This document shows positions 1 to 11,532 of a stretch of 64,000 bases of DNA, piece after piece (within the stretch, counting starts at the first letter, position 1; every line of letters begins with the position of its first letter). The DNA lies in NCBI RefSeq assembly GCF_910592395.1, contig NC_088326.1, positions 5,275,001 through 5,339,000 of the forward strand. The letters are read 5' to 3'. Both the position numbers and the translations under genes were made by a program. The notes below the pieces were generated by a model that ran no database searches, was not told where the DNA came from, and was given only the letters and a program-made list of their open reading frames with translations. The DNA comes from Lineus longissimus. Its lineage: Eukaryota; Nemertea; Pilidiophora; Heteronemertea; Lineidae.

Positions 1-2821
1 TCTTATAACTTAATAGTTTATTGGAAGTGCAGGCCAACCTAACTCCGTCCCTACACAGCGTGAATATCCAATCGAGAGCAGCGCGATCCACTGGGACGAT
101 CCATAGCTAGCGAATGCCACCATCACCACCGCCACTACCACCGAACGTGCCAGTGGCCAGTGGTGGCTGAGTCAAAAGAATCATGATAAATGCCTCACCT
201 GAGATGGCCAAACCCGGTTTCTCCACCTGATGAATCGGGATTGGGCCAAAAGTAGACAGTCCTTATACATTGTCTATTCCTCAAAATTCTTCCAAAGCGA
301 GCGCATGTACATGTACTAGAATTTCACCGTACCTGGTAAAATCACGCATCTGCCTGCGAGATCTCGTGACTTGGATTGTCGGTCGCTCCGGTCAACGTAG
401 CTACAATCCAACATTGCGTCTGGAATTGACGGAGGCGGAATGAATTTGAACGAGGCTGCTCCCCGTCTTCCAGAAGAAACTTATATCTGGTCACCATCCT
501 CGCCGTGCTCCCCGCCATCCAGAAGTAACTTCTCTCAGATCGCCATCCTCGCCGTGTCAGTTGGCATTCATTCCCGATCCCATATTTTAGGATGCCTCCA
601 TGATTGCTTGGCCCTAAATGTGTAATCACTATTACAAGAAACTTGTAAAACTATACCCAGCAAAAAAATGACATTTTGTCTCGAAAGAAACTTTCAAAAT
701 ATTGGAAAACTAATCTTCGAAGTTCAAGAATGCACAACCTCGAGCAATATCATGCCTTTTTAACAAATTTTTGATTGCACTATTTGCGCAAGGTTACATG
801 ATTCGCGGCAGGCGACAAGAGTGAAGCCGAAATGTGGAACTAAACGTATGCTATTCCGGCTGATTTCCGACTCACATTTTAGAATCAGCGGTCAAACGCA
901 CTCAAACAAACCAATCATTGCGTAGCCTTGGAGGGTGGCGTATCTCATGCGCAGTGTTGATTGCATCAATAGAGCAGTCGAATTGGAGGGAGTTAGTGGG
1001 TTTTTTTCGCATGAACAGACAGCTTATTTGAACTTCCTATTCATTTCAAACAGATATTTTACTGACACATGCAGGAAACTTTGAATCGAAATTCACTGAA
1101 TCAATTTTGTAACAAATTCAAATTTATAAAATTCAAATAAGTTTATTGTTGCCTTATAAAAGTTACATTTTATGTCAGAGAAGTGCAATAAACTGGTGCA
1201 AGGTACAAATAATACAGGTTAGAAGGTATTGAAGCATCCTGAACATTTATTCAGGCCATATAAAGATAACAAGAAGTGCAGTGGTGCAAGATTTTGAGAC
1301 TTACTCTCTGGTGTGGTGCAGGTCTCAGCCCCCTGTTTATCTCAATATGTAACGAGTGACATTGCGCAACGAGCATTGATCGTGGATCTCTTGTTTGGTA
1401 GAAGCCATAGTGGAACGACAGAGGGAGCTGGTTCGGAACATTGAAGGTGTATATAATATTCTGGGTACTAGGAACGTTTTTGCCGTTAGGCTATTTAATC
1501 GCCCGACCCCCCCCCCCCCCCCTTCATTTTACTCCTTCTGTTCAGTTGGTCATCTCTCGTTTCTCGTTGACAAATGCCAAACCCCCCCCCCCCCCATACT
1601 CTATCGTCAACGTGAAATGGGAGATGGGGAGCCCCTAGGCATCTGCCCCTAGGCATCTGTGTGACTGTCCGTTATGGTTTCACCTTAAATATAACGGACA
1701 GACACCTGTAACTGCATTTTAAGTCACGTTATGAAACACTTTGAGCCACAAATGCTTCTCATCATAATTATCTTCCTATTCCGGTGTATACATGCTACAC
1801 AACACAGCACATGCAATGATAATCACAATTTAGGCAGATATGGTAGACATAAGCGCAATTTGTATATAAGCGCAATTTTTGTCCTTTATTGTGCGTAGGG
1901 CTATAGAAACAGTGATTTCACTGCTTATTTAGGACAGCTTCGTCAATATAAACTTATTAACAAATGTGTGTGAGCTATCTAGAAATACCAACCAGCAAAT
2001 CCACGAATGGCGTAGAACAGGAAATATTCGCGGTTGAATCTACCTGACTTTCAATTTATTTGCTGTCATGGTAACCATAGCGGACAGTGATTTGCTGACA
2101 CTGTCCAAATCCTAACACTGGAAAGGCCATGCAAGGAATACTGTGATGATCAGACATTGTTCCATAGCATAAGGAAAGGCGTTTTTATACAGTACTCATT
2201 GCCCGGATTGAGAAAAAATTAAAATACACCATGTACAACAGGACGGCAGGAAAATTATTCCCTACCAGCAAATAATTATGATGCTTTGAAAAGAAAACAA
2301 CGCTGGATTGTATTCCTTTATTACTTTTGTTGTTCATCTGACCCCAAGGACAAGTCCTACTCGAGTTTGGTACCCGAGTTAGATACACGCACTTAAAATT
2401 TCGCCGTAACCGCGGTGTCGTCCAGCTATAGGAGTCCTGACCTCAGCCCTTGTCATAAAAAGCTTTATATTAATTTTGGTTTTGGTACTGCCAGCAGCAG
2501 GAAGTCGACCGAATGCAGACATCTATACTAACGACTAAAGAAGCTGTGCAAGAAAATCGTTCCAGAAAAAAACATGCTGTCGCATATAATACTCGTGAGC
2601 TTCAGATTAACACATTGGCGTGTCAAGTGTATTATACAAGTATTCTGTTACCTATTCAGTTCTAACATAAGATATAAAGTTTACGATGTGTGTCATTGAA
2701 ATGCGTGTCATGAAATGGTTACAGAGAGACACGGAAAGACTCCTGTGCAGCGTGGCCTTTATCAGCTTAACCTGTTATTTCGTTACGTCATCTCAAGTAA
2801 TTTTTTCGAGGTGGCTCCGCA
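1..2821. other. Non-coding stretch upstream of the GPCR gene
   Basis: I recognise no gene here; the ORFs are short and match no family I know. It holds two poly-C runs (1507-1522 and 1582-1595), a 16-bp direct duplication near 1632-1660, and a 10-bp inverted repeat (1667-1676 with 1691-1700, 14-nt loop). Promoter elements for the downstream gene could lie near 2700-2820, but none is convincing. Confidence 0.5.
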
Positions 2822-5800
2822 ATGAAACCCTCTAGCTCATCTATCACCGCAGGTCATCTAGACTACGAGAATACTGAGACACCACAACCACTGTACCCCA
2901 TGTTGTTTCTGGCCTACCAGATCTTGACTCGTTACATGTGGATGTTGCCAGTAGCGATGGGTGTGCCGGGAAACATCCTTTCCATCCTGGTGGCGAATAG
3001 GAAACACAACCGGGCGCTCTCCCCGTGTATCTTCATGAAGGCGATGGCCGTGGCTGACGCTTTGATGCTCATTCAACACGCGGTTTTTCAACCGGTAGTT
3101 TATTTTGAGTTGGGACAATTCGAGGAAGACTTGAGAGAGGCATTATTTAGGTAGGCACAGTCTGGCGAACATTAATATGGACACCTTCTCTATTTCCATG
3201 AAGGTATTATTAAAGAAACTTTCAAAATTGTCGAGCAACAAAAATTCATCTCGATCATAGGCTTCCATGTTGTTTATGTGTTGCCACAGTGAAATTACGA
3301 AGCAGGGCCCGACTAGTCACGGAAGTAGCCGATTACGACTCGGAAACTAGGTCGGTAGTTTCCGGTACTTTCAGACTGAACGCACTCAGCCGTCCGGAGT
3401 AATTAGCGGATTAACGCGAGGTGTTTGGAATACACATGATTTATTGCTGTGCAAAGATTGGAAGGATGATTGTGTCCTTTGATGTGGCTCCCGTTCTCTC
3501 TCCTTCTTAATAATACCTCCATTCAATACCATTCATAATCTCTCAAACTCGTGCAGGGAATATAACATGTCAAATACGGATTTGAAGGGTTACGCCGTTC
3601 GTAATCACTGGATGAGACTTTGGCACTTAATGAAACGATTCAACTACACACGGTCATGCCATTTCATTAAATACCTTCATATAGGTTTTTTTCTTGTTTT
3701 ATTCCTTTAGTAGCCCATCGTTTCTAAGGTGTACCATTATGAACATGAACAAAAATATGTTCAAACGTGGCTTGAGATTTTGTATTGTACCGTACCGCAT
3801 CTGGATGTAGGAAAACGAACTCACTATTGTTGGTAACATGCGACAGCTTGGAAGAATGATTCCCTGTCATAAAATCTGGTGGTTAAGACCTCCCTGGCGC
3901 TACGGGTGTATGCAAGTAGTAACTGCGTGGATATTATAGGTGAGACTCGTCTACCACGTTATTCAGCCATGAAAATTCAAAGCCTCTCTATTAAGGACAC
4001 CCTTGGGACTGAGAAATGATGTCCTTAATCGAGAGGGTTCCTGATAACAAATGTCAAATTGAGTGGAAATGACCAACTTTGGGCCAAATGCAGTGTCCTT
4101 GATAAAGAGGGTGTCCTTATTAGAGAGGTGTCAGCGAAGGGAGGTTTTACTGTACTACTAGATGGCAGTTTTGACCGAAGGAACCAGCAAAAAATCCCCC
4201 CTGTACATCAATGCACAACGCAATGTACAAGTGGGGGGACCTTTCGCTACAACATTTCGCTCCTTCGAGACCTCGTTGGATTTTTTGCCCCCTCTTCTGC
4301 CTGAACCCCTTTACAACGTTTTGACCCCTGTCTCTTGATCAAGTAACCCTTCCCTTTGCATCACTGTATTACTGCATTATTGCATTACTGTACAGGATTC
4401 CACGGTATTTTTATCACTTCACAAGTTCGCTCCATGTACATCAATGCACTTCGCAACGGGGAGGACCGTTTGCTCCTTCCAGACCTCTTTGGATTTTTGC
4501 TCCCTATTTTGCCTAAACCCTTTCAAAATGTTTTGACCCCTTACTGACCCGTGATTCAGTGATCTGTGATCAGACTAACCCTTTCCTTTCAGATTACATT
4601 ACTGTACAGCATACATGTACGCCGTGGCCTCCGGGCTCTTCCTCGCAGAGATGAGCGTTGATCGTCTGATCGCGGTGAGGTTTCCGATGGCTGCCCCAAG
4701 ACTCTGCACCAAATCAAGGGCCATCAAGACGGTCATAATCACGACGGTTATATCGATAATATTCAATCTCCAAGTTCCATTTGTGATGGTGTATGTCAAG
4801 AATCCAATAACAGGTATTATGAGTGAGATGATGAAACTTCGTAGAGGGTTGGCCTAGTCCCTGAGATCAGAGAGCACCCCTTTACCTTGGTAGTGCCGCG
4901 CACCAGGTGTAAGGCATTTGGGGGGCGGTCTTTCTATAAATCAGCTCCAGAATGCGCCTAAGTAATTCTCCTAATTTGGGCACAATACTAGTTAATTTTT
5001 TTCCTATTTTTCATTTCCCCCGTTTGTTGGAACTGCTTTGATTAAGAAATACCGCACGAGCCAGGATGCAATCAGCCATGCTATGCTTGATCCGGTGAAC
5101 CAACTGCTGGTATGGAGAACTCCCTTCCCTTCATCGCGTAACACTGTCAATACTTAAAATAATAGCAACATCACATAGACACAATCACACAATATCCTCC
5201 CCTCCATCGCGTAATGCACAACCCTTTTGCCTATACTTCTAAATCCGCGCATATCGCTGTATGAACGATCACGCTTTAATTAAAACCTAGGCTCATTCGA
5301 TTAAATTGTTTGCCGGATGAACCATAGCTGCGACATGCAAACTTAATTGCAAGGGACCTAAATTAACACTCCACCTATCGTGAATCTTACCACCCTAAAG
5401 AGACAAGAGGACCCACATTTTTTAATTGATTTGTAAAAAGGGCTATTTTATCGTTACTGTTTAAAACTAGTATTTGCTATTGCACCGACTGTGAAATCAG
5501 TTGTTTTAACCATGTTAGTAATCGAAATGATAATACCTATCCATTTTAATCGTACAATGGTATTTTTTGCTATTTTCTTTAGCTGGAACAACGAAATACT
5601 GATTACTTTCACTTCTATTGTTACTAATTTCACAGTTGGTGCAATAGGTGCTACAAGATGTTTAGTTGTGTTTACCAATAATTTTTAAGAGTATGTGGTA
5701 AAAATGTCTGGCAGGTTTATCAAGGCGATGATAGCAGCTTCGATGACATGGTATGAGTGTAGGAGTTTAAGAAGTTTAGCCCGCCTCTCGCATGCCAAAT

Positions 5801-7165
5801 TAAGACAGTGCAATATTTTGGAATGACCTGGATTCGAATTCACACATCCTATGCCATGTCTTATTCAAGTTTTCATGCGATATTTATAATATCAACTACC
5901 GCTAGCAATAAGCTAAAGAAAGCAATGGTAACTTAAAGAACACCGAAAAAAAAACTGAAATCGCGATATGCACGTTACATGGTTATCATTGGTTACCCAA
6001 ACAGCAGCATCAGGTAGCCAGAGCCCTCATTAAAACATACTGTGCACATTAAGTGTACATTGTTGTTCATAAGATTTAGTAAAGAAATTACCAAGGACCA
6101 ATCAATCCGCAGAAAACGTATAATTATGTGTAGCCAAACGTGCACCATCATGAAATCGGAACGACATGAACATACCCGCACTTCTCTGTCACGACTTCGA
6201 TATGCTTCCGGTGAGTGTATTCTATATAGCTGCGCCATTCTTGGAAATCGCTACGAAAGCTATATCGTGGCCAGTGGTGCTGCTCCAACATGTCAATGCA
6301 TGACCTATTCGCCGGGATGTTCCTTCGGACAATCGTTTGCAGTTTCCCTTCGTATTTTGTTTTTTATCAAAATATTTTGTTCGTGGGCATTGCGATGGAT
6401 GTCACAAACCAAATCACAACTCGTGCTGCACTCATAATTGCACAGTATCAACTCCTGGATCAGCCGGCCCGATGCAGTCTCTCACATGAGCATGGGTGAT
6501 AAGTCAGAGAACCCAAGGGGAGTCTAGTGAGTATTATTTTGAGTAAAGTTTGAGTATAGTCTACGTGGCTTTGTTTACGTTTACGAAGAAAATATCATCA
6601 TATATTCCTCATATATGTAAATATATATAAAAATATCATCATATATTCCTCAGGCACTGAAGTTCTCATCATCCAAGTCCCAGAATACCCACAAATCGAG
6701 ATTATCGCCTCATTAGCACAAATGTTTATGGCAACTTTCGGCCCGTTCGTCGTCATAATCGGGGCAAATCTAGTCATTATTGTCACGGTTAAAAAGGCAT
6801 CGGCGCAGCGGGCAAAGATGAGCGGAACTACCAGAGAAGGTCAAGGTCAGGGACAGGAGAAGCTGAAGGATCAACAACACCTAACGCGCATGCTCATATT
6901 TGTCAGCCTGGCATATTGTGTGACGTCACTTCCATATCGACTGTACTATATGATGATGGATATACCAGCTATTGGGAGGATTTATAAAATGGAATATGTT
7001 TATTGGAACCTGCGCTATCTAGTCCAGGTCTTTGCTGTGTTCAATCTGTGGCTTTTCAATTATGCAATTAATTTTTATATGTACTGTATAGGGGGCGGTG
7101 CGAAATACAGAAAAGATTTACGCGAAGTTTGCAAAGAGTTATTCCTTTGTTGCTTCAAATCATAA
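2822..7165 (+). CDS. Rhodopsin-family (class A) G-protein-coupled receptor, three exons
   Basis: Exons are 2822-3150, 4593-4813 and 6654-7165. All junctions are GT-AG, phases match, and the spliced ORF is 353 codons plus stop. Exon 1 has TM1 with the GN motif (VPGNILSILV) and TM2 (AVADALML). Exon 2 has TM3 ending in SVDRLIAV, a DRY/ERF variant, and TM4. Exon 3 has TM5, a basic third intracellular loop, TM6 (AYCVTSLPY) and TM7 (NLWLFNYAINFYMY, an NPxxY variant), then a short tail ending CCFKS. This layout is typical of invertebrate orphan peptide-receptor-like GPCRs that signal through G proteins at the plasma membrane; the ligand cannot be inferred. The TM3-top position normally holding the disulfide cysteine is Phe (FRLHYC), and the second extracellular loop has no Cys. 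The start is the first Met before TM1, giving a short N-terminus without signal peptide. Confidence 0.88.
3985..4140. repeat. Degenerate 'gtccttaat-agagagg' tandem repeat in GPCR intron 1
   Basis: Several imperfect copies of a roughly 20-bp unit (ctattaaggacac, gtccttaatcgagagg, gtccttgataaagagg, gtccttattagagagg) alternate in orientation. A related stretch is at about 21480-21540. It is non-coding. Confidence 0.5.
5478..5646. repeat. Short inverted-repeat element (MITE-like) in GPCR intron 2
   Basis: The 20-bp ends are reverse complements with one mismatch (starts TATTGCACCGACTGTGAAAT). The AT-rich interior is about 130 bp. No clear target duplication and no second copy were seen, so the class is unassigned. 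Confidence 0.45.
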
Positions 7166-7216
7166 TCTTGCTGTGTTCTACTTATCACACTTACTAAAGT
7201 TGATGAAACTCAGTCA

Positions 7217-7232
7217 CCCCCCCCCCCCCCCC
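7217..7232. repeat. Poly-C run
   Basis: Sixteen consecutive C, 50 bp past the GPCR stop codon. It is one of seven C/G homopolymers of 14 or more bases in the window. Confidence 0.9.
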
Positions 7233-7601
7233 AAAGAAAAAAATGTTTTAAAAGACCTGGTTACGTGTAGAAAGAGAAGATCACGGCCTTTCCAGTGGCG
7301 TACAGCGCCAATTGGTCATTCTTTGAAAAGCGCCTTCAAAACGCATTTTGAAATGGGTGTCATTTACAATTGAGAGAACATCCTGACGTGACGCACTTTT
7401 GGGCAAACTGTTGAGCGTGACCACAATTTTGGCTAGAACTTGAAATCCTAAAGATTGTCGGGAGGCAAAAGTTTATTTCATGCACTGTTGATCTCGGAGG
7501 ATTTCACGGACATGGTCTCTACATAACCACAACCTTAATCCGTCGCTTTTTCAGAGGTCATTTTCGACTAACACTGGCTCACCGATTGGCCATACAGTGT
7601 T

Positions 7602-8637
7602 TAAAGCTGTGTTCTCACTGGGCCTTTAAAACGTCTTGAAAAGGTTTTAAGTCTTTAAAACGGTTTAGGGTGCCACATTAGAGGGTCCTTAAAACGTTTT
7701 GAAACCGTTTTAACGAGAACGGTTCATGATGCGCTTCCAAGTCTTCTTGAAACCGTTTCAGCTAAAACGGTTCTGTAGCGTTTCGAATGTGGTGCTATCA
7801 ATGCGTTGTACGCATGCGCATTAGTGATTTTTACTTTACTTCCGTTCTGCTGGTGACGAATCATCCTTCTGCGATGCCTATCAGCCGTTAGACGTATAAT
7901 AATTAATAGAAAAAGCTCATTTTGTTCGCGGTGAGGCAAGACCACAATTTATTTTTTAAGTCTTTTAGCAGTTGAATTGTCAATGTTTGACCGCGACGCA
8001 TCAAATACTGCGTGCGGTTGCGAATCTGAAATTTAGATTTAGATTATGTTATTCCGGACAGTCGGGCAAGTAAATGGTGAAAAATAAACTGGTGATTGAC
8101 CACGGAAATTTTTTGATAATCGACAAATTAGACAGACTTTGATATTTCCACTCTTTTCAGCCAACTGGCAGAAAAAACTCAAAACACGCCCCCTATTACC
8201 TAGTTAGCAAAATTCGAAATTAATTTTTTCATCAAATAATTTCTTTATATCTGTAGACTTGCCACAGCAAATATTTTTTCAATACCTCTCCAAATATGTA
8301 CTTGAGAGTTAAAAACATTCACTCGTCTAATTGATAGGCCTCGACCCTCCAACCTATGAATATTCATTAGTGGTCTTGTGTCCGGGAGACAATACCACTT
8401 TCTCGTTCTCGTTCTCGTTCATCCATCTTGAATAGTAGTTTATTATGTTGTTTATAGATGGCAGGCCAGTCAACTTACAAAAATGACTACAGTGTGACCC
8501 GCTAAAAAAACGTTTTGAAGACGCTTTGAGAACGCTTTTAAAATCTAGTGTGGCCTGTGCGTTTTTGCTTAAACGTTTTCCGTCGGACGTTTTACGGAGA
8601 ACGACTTCAGATCGGATTCAGTGAGAACACAGCTTTA
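7602..8637. mobile_element. Non-autonomous TIR DNA transposon, about 1.0 kb
   Basis: The ends are inverted copies: TAAAGCTGTGTTCTCACTG at the left and its exact reverse complement at the right. Both subterminal regions are rich in AAAACGTTTT-like motifs. There is no transposase frame. A minus-strand stretch near 7850-7930 (FLLIIIRLT followed by HRRRM) faintly resembles the start of Harbinger-type transposases, at low confidence. The outermost TAAAGCT matches the end of the element at 39147-39922. Confidence 0.7.
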
Positions 8638-9373
8638 GAATCGTTGGGATTTGATTACACTCCCAGTTTTGTCTTGTCAGTAAGGTATGAAAGTATGAAA
8701 TGGGCCTACAGGAGTTTCTTTTGTCTGGTTTTAAGTCTGGTAAATATGTATACTAGTATGTGTACGCAATACACACAAAATGTATGCACAATTGAATTGC
8801 ATACATAACCAGCACGTAATTCTATGTGACATTTTAGTATCGGTTCAAAATGTAGTGGTAGTTGATTTTTGCAGAACATGTAATATATCATGAACAAAAC
8901 GTTTAGACGTCATAGGCGATTTCGAAATGGTGGCATAACCGTCGGTTAGAAACCAATAGGAATGAATAACAGTTGTGGACAGCTCAAAATCTGGTTCGAT
9001 CAGTGAATGATTGTAACTCACGTCGCACACGCACTCACGGGGATTTGCGCCGTGTAGCGCGCGAGTTGGCTGGTACCAAAATGCTTACCTTGGCATTGTA
9101 CTGTATAAGACCCGTATTAGACCAGCTGAATGATTCCCATACAATAAGAGGGGGTGTTCCGTGTGAAAATAACCAGGCGCTGCAAAGAACCCAGAAATGT
9201 GGGTAAATGGCGAAATAATTAGAGGCGTAATTTCTACCTTCATATGAATTTTCTAAAATATCATGAATATACTAGTATTTCTTAAATGTCTAGCAATTCT
9301 TAAACCAGTTCATGTTATATACGTTGGTTTTCATTTTTGGCTCACCGTAGGAGAGTCTATACGATACCGCAGT

Positions 9374-9392
9374 GTCCGTCGTCCGTCGTCGT

Positions 9393-9448
<56 letters not shown>

Positions 9449-9454
9449 CGTCGT
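9374..9454. repeat. (CGT)n/(GTC)n trinucleotide microsatellite
   Basis: About 27 near-perfect trinucleotide units, with a few CCGTC interruptions at both ends. It translates as poly-Val, poly-Arg or poly-Asp depending on frame, which explains the artefactual ORFs here. Confidence 0.95.
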
Positions 9455-9473
9455 ATCCTTGTTCAAAAACAGT

Positions 9474-10380
9474 GGCACGTTTTTTAACCGCTAGGCCTAT
9501 GAACTTAAAACTTTGTCCACATGACCCCCTAGGTCAGATGACCCGTGACACTAAATTTCTGTCCGATCTGATTCTCTACTTGGCCACCAGGGGGCCAAAT
9601 GTGGATATCTAAAAAGTGTGATATCTCGCTTATTAATGACTTGTTTTCGATAAAACTTTTGTGGTCGGTACTCATAGCGAGGATACATCATATATCTTAC
9701 GGGTTTTTAATTTGATCTACTTTTCAAGGTCGCAGAGGTCAAATGGCGTGAATTGGCCGTTTGAGTGTAACTATGGCACGTTTCTCAACCACCAAAGCTA
9801 TGAGCTTGAAACTTGGTACATATAACCCTCTATATCAGATAACCTCTGGTGCTGAATTTCAGCCAGATCTGATTCTTGACTTTGCCACCAGGGGGCCAAA
9901 ACAGAAAAAGTAAGAAGTGCAATAGCCTGCTTATTAGCAAATTGTTTTTGATGAAATTTTTATGGCAGTGACCCCTAGCAAGGTTACCTCAGATGTTGCA
10001 CGATTTTTCGGATTTGACCTACTTTTTAAGGTCGCAGAGGTCAAATGGCGTAAATTTGCCGTTTGAGTGTAACTATGGCACGTTTCTCAACCGCAACAGT
10101 TATGAACTTGAAACTTTAAACAAATGACCCCCTAGGTCAGTTGACCTTTTACACTGAATTTTGGTTCGGTCTGATTATTGACTTGGCCACCAGGGGGCCC
10201 AAACTCAAAACTCAAAAAGTGTGATTTCTCGCTTATTACTGATTTGTTTTTGATAAAAGTTTCATGGTAGGTACTCCCAGCAAGGATACATCACATATCT
10301 TACGGGTTTTTGATTTGACCCACCTTTCAAGTTCACAGAGGTCAAAGTTGAAAACTTTACCGTTCTTGGTACGTTTTGTC
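9474..10380. repeat. Tandem repeat of about 302 bp, three units, with CTCF-like motifs
   Basis: Units begin at 9474, 9775 and 10077 with ggcacgtttctcaaccgc and diverge by substitutions. Each contains CCACCAGGGGGC (9584-9595, 9885-9896, 10187-10198), flanked by ttgaccta- and aggtcaaa-like strings. A fourth degenerate start is near 10832. It is non-coding. Confidence 0.85.
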
Positions 10381-10469
10381 GTTGTTCAATGTAAAGAGTT
10401 TTAATTTTGTGTAATGATGCATCTAAGAAGCTACTATTTGTATGCCAAGTTTCAGCCAGATCGGAATTC

Positions 10470-10570
10470 AAATATGGCCGAAATTGCATGTTTTGTGGGT
10501 TTTTCCTCGTATTGTGGCAATCCAAAGGTCGTGAGTTCAAACCCCGGTCAAGGACAGCCAAAAATATTTT
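10470..10570 (+). repeat. Possible tRNA-derived SINE fragment
   Basis: A B-box-like string (GAGTTCAAACCCC, near 10531) follows an A-box-like TGGCCGAAATTG by about 55 bp, then comes a T-rich tail. It does not fold as an intact tRNA. I call it a SINE remnant with caution. Confidence 0.35.
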
Positions 10571-11440
10571 TATTTTTCATCTTTTCCTTTTTTCTTTTCT
10601 GAGTTCTATCTTACATTTTCTTCATTTTTTGATTTATTTGGTGCCATAGATTTAATTAGGCGGCCATCTTGGAAATCGTTTTTTGCCGATTGCTGTAGTG
10701 TAACCAGTGATGAAATTGTTATGGTCAGATGGATGTATCTACATCACATATCACCCTGGTTTGTTATTTGACCTACCTGTCAGGGTCACTGAGGTCAAAG
10801 TTAAAAATATATTCACCATTGTCATGGAGTGGCACGTTTCTTCACTATTATTTTCACCTAGACTCTACAAGCTTGGAACCACAAGTCTCGGATTCACCCC
10901 TTGGCCAGGGCCGGCTCTGAACTGGTCACAGATGCATGTATAAATTATGAGAGGCCTACATACTGTAGCACTTTCTGTAACTGTCTACTAAAAATACTTA
11001 CGGTGAGCACAATGGCCCCTGGCCGTTTCATTTAAGGCACTATACGTACCTCGCTATACATCTCCCAAACCCCGGGTGGGCGAGCACGACAGTGAAGCAA
11101 TGAATTAGACCGTGGGTTTTTCTCCGACTACCGCAGCTCCACGACACAGCATATACATATATACATTCAGCATTATTTGAGAAAACTGAGACTTATATTT
11201 TCTGGCAAATCGAGCTTATTAGGGAAATAAGCGAAAATTCGGCGATTTAGAGTATACAATTTTAAAGTCTAGAATAACTGAAGACAAAAAACACAACCAT
11301 AATAATCCAACACAGTGACTCTGGCTGCCCTTTCTGTGACGAAGTGGGGCCTTACACTGAGAAAATGTTTTTCTATTTTGCTTGGCCTTCGTATACGTGC
11401 AATGTTAGCATTCGTGACTCGACAAAATATTCCACGACCC
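10571..11440. other. Intergenic stretch before the GST gene
   Basis: No coding region is recognisable. The first part is T-rich and includes a degenerate fragment of the 302-bp repeat near 10740-10870. The rest is ordinary AT-rich DNA. Confidence 0.5.
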
Positions 11441-11445
11441 TCGAC

Positions 11446-11480
11446 ATAAAAAGGGAATTAGCCAATCGACCTTCTCATTC
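11446..11480 (+). promoter_or_regulatory. Candidate TATA box and start site of the GST gene
   Basis: ATAAAAAGG at 11446-11454 lies about 80 bp before the GST ATG, with an initiator-like tCATTCCA about 25 bp downstream (near 11477). The inference is from spacing only. Confidence 0.4.
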
Positions 11481-11532
11481 CACCCAAAGTTCCGTTCTCA
11501 GCGCGTACATGTACCAGCAGTTCCTCAACAAA

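Noticed and set aside
342-629. Overlapping ORFs on both strands near the left edge
   Set aside because: Short, without known motifs or splice signals. A small internal duplication (accatcctcgccgtg / gccatcctcgccgtg) is the only structure seen.
1395-1652. Proline-rich ORFs here and at 7098-7373, 12959-13252 and 50244-50450
   Set aside because: The proline (or glycine) runs are poly-C/poly-G tracts; no conserved domain lies on either side.
5700-5850. Possible tRNA-derived SINE with 'ggattcgaattc'
   Set aside because: Only a B-box-like string is visible; no A box at proper spacing and no tail.
9263-9612. Overlapping ORFs with poly-Val, poly-Arg and poly-Asp
   Set aside because: They are translations of the (CGT)n microsatellite in different frames.
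11320-11345. Antioxidant response element upstream of the GST
   Set aside because: The strings TGACTCTGGC and TGACGAAGTG do not fit TGACnnnGC.
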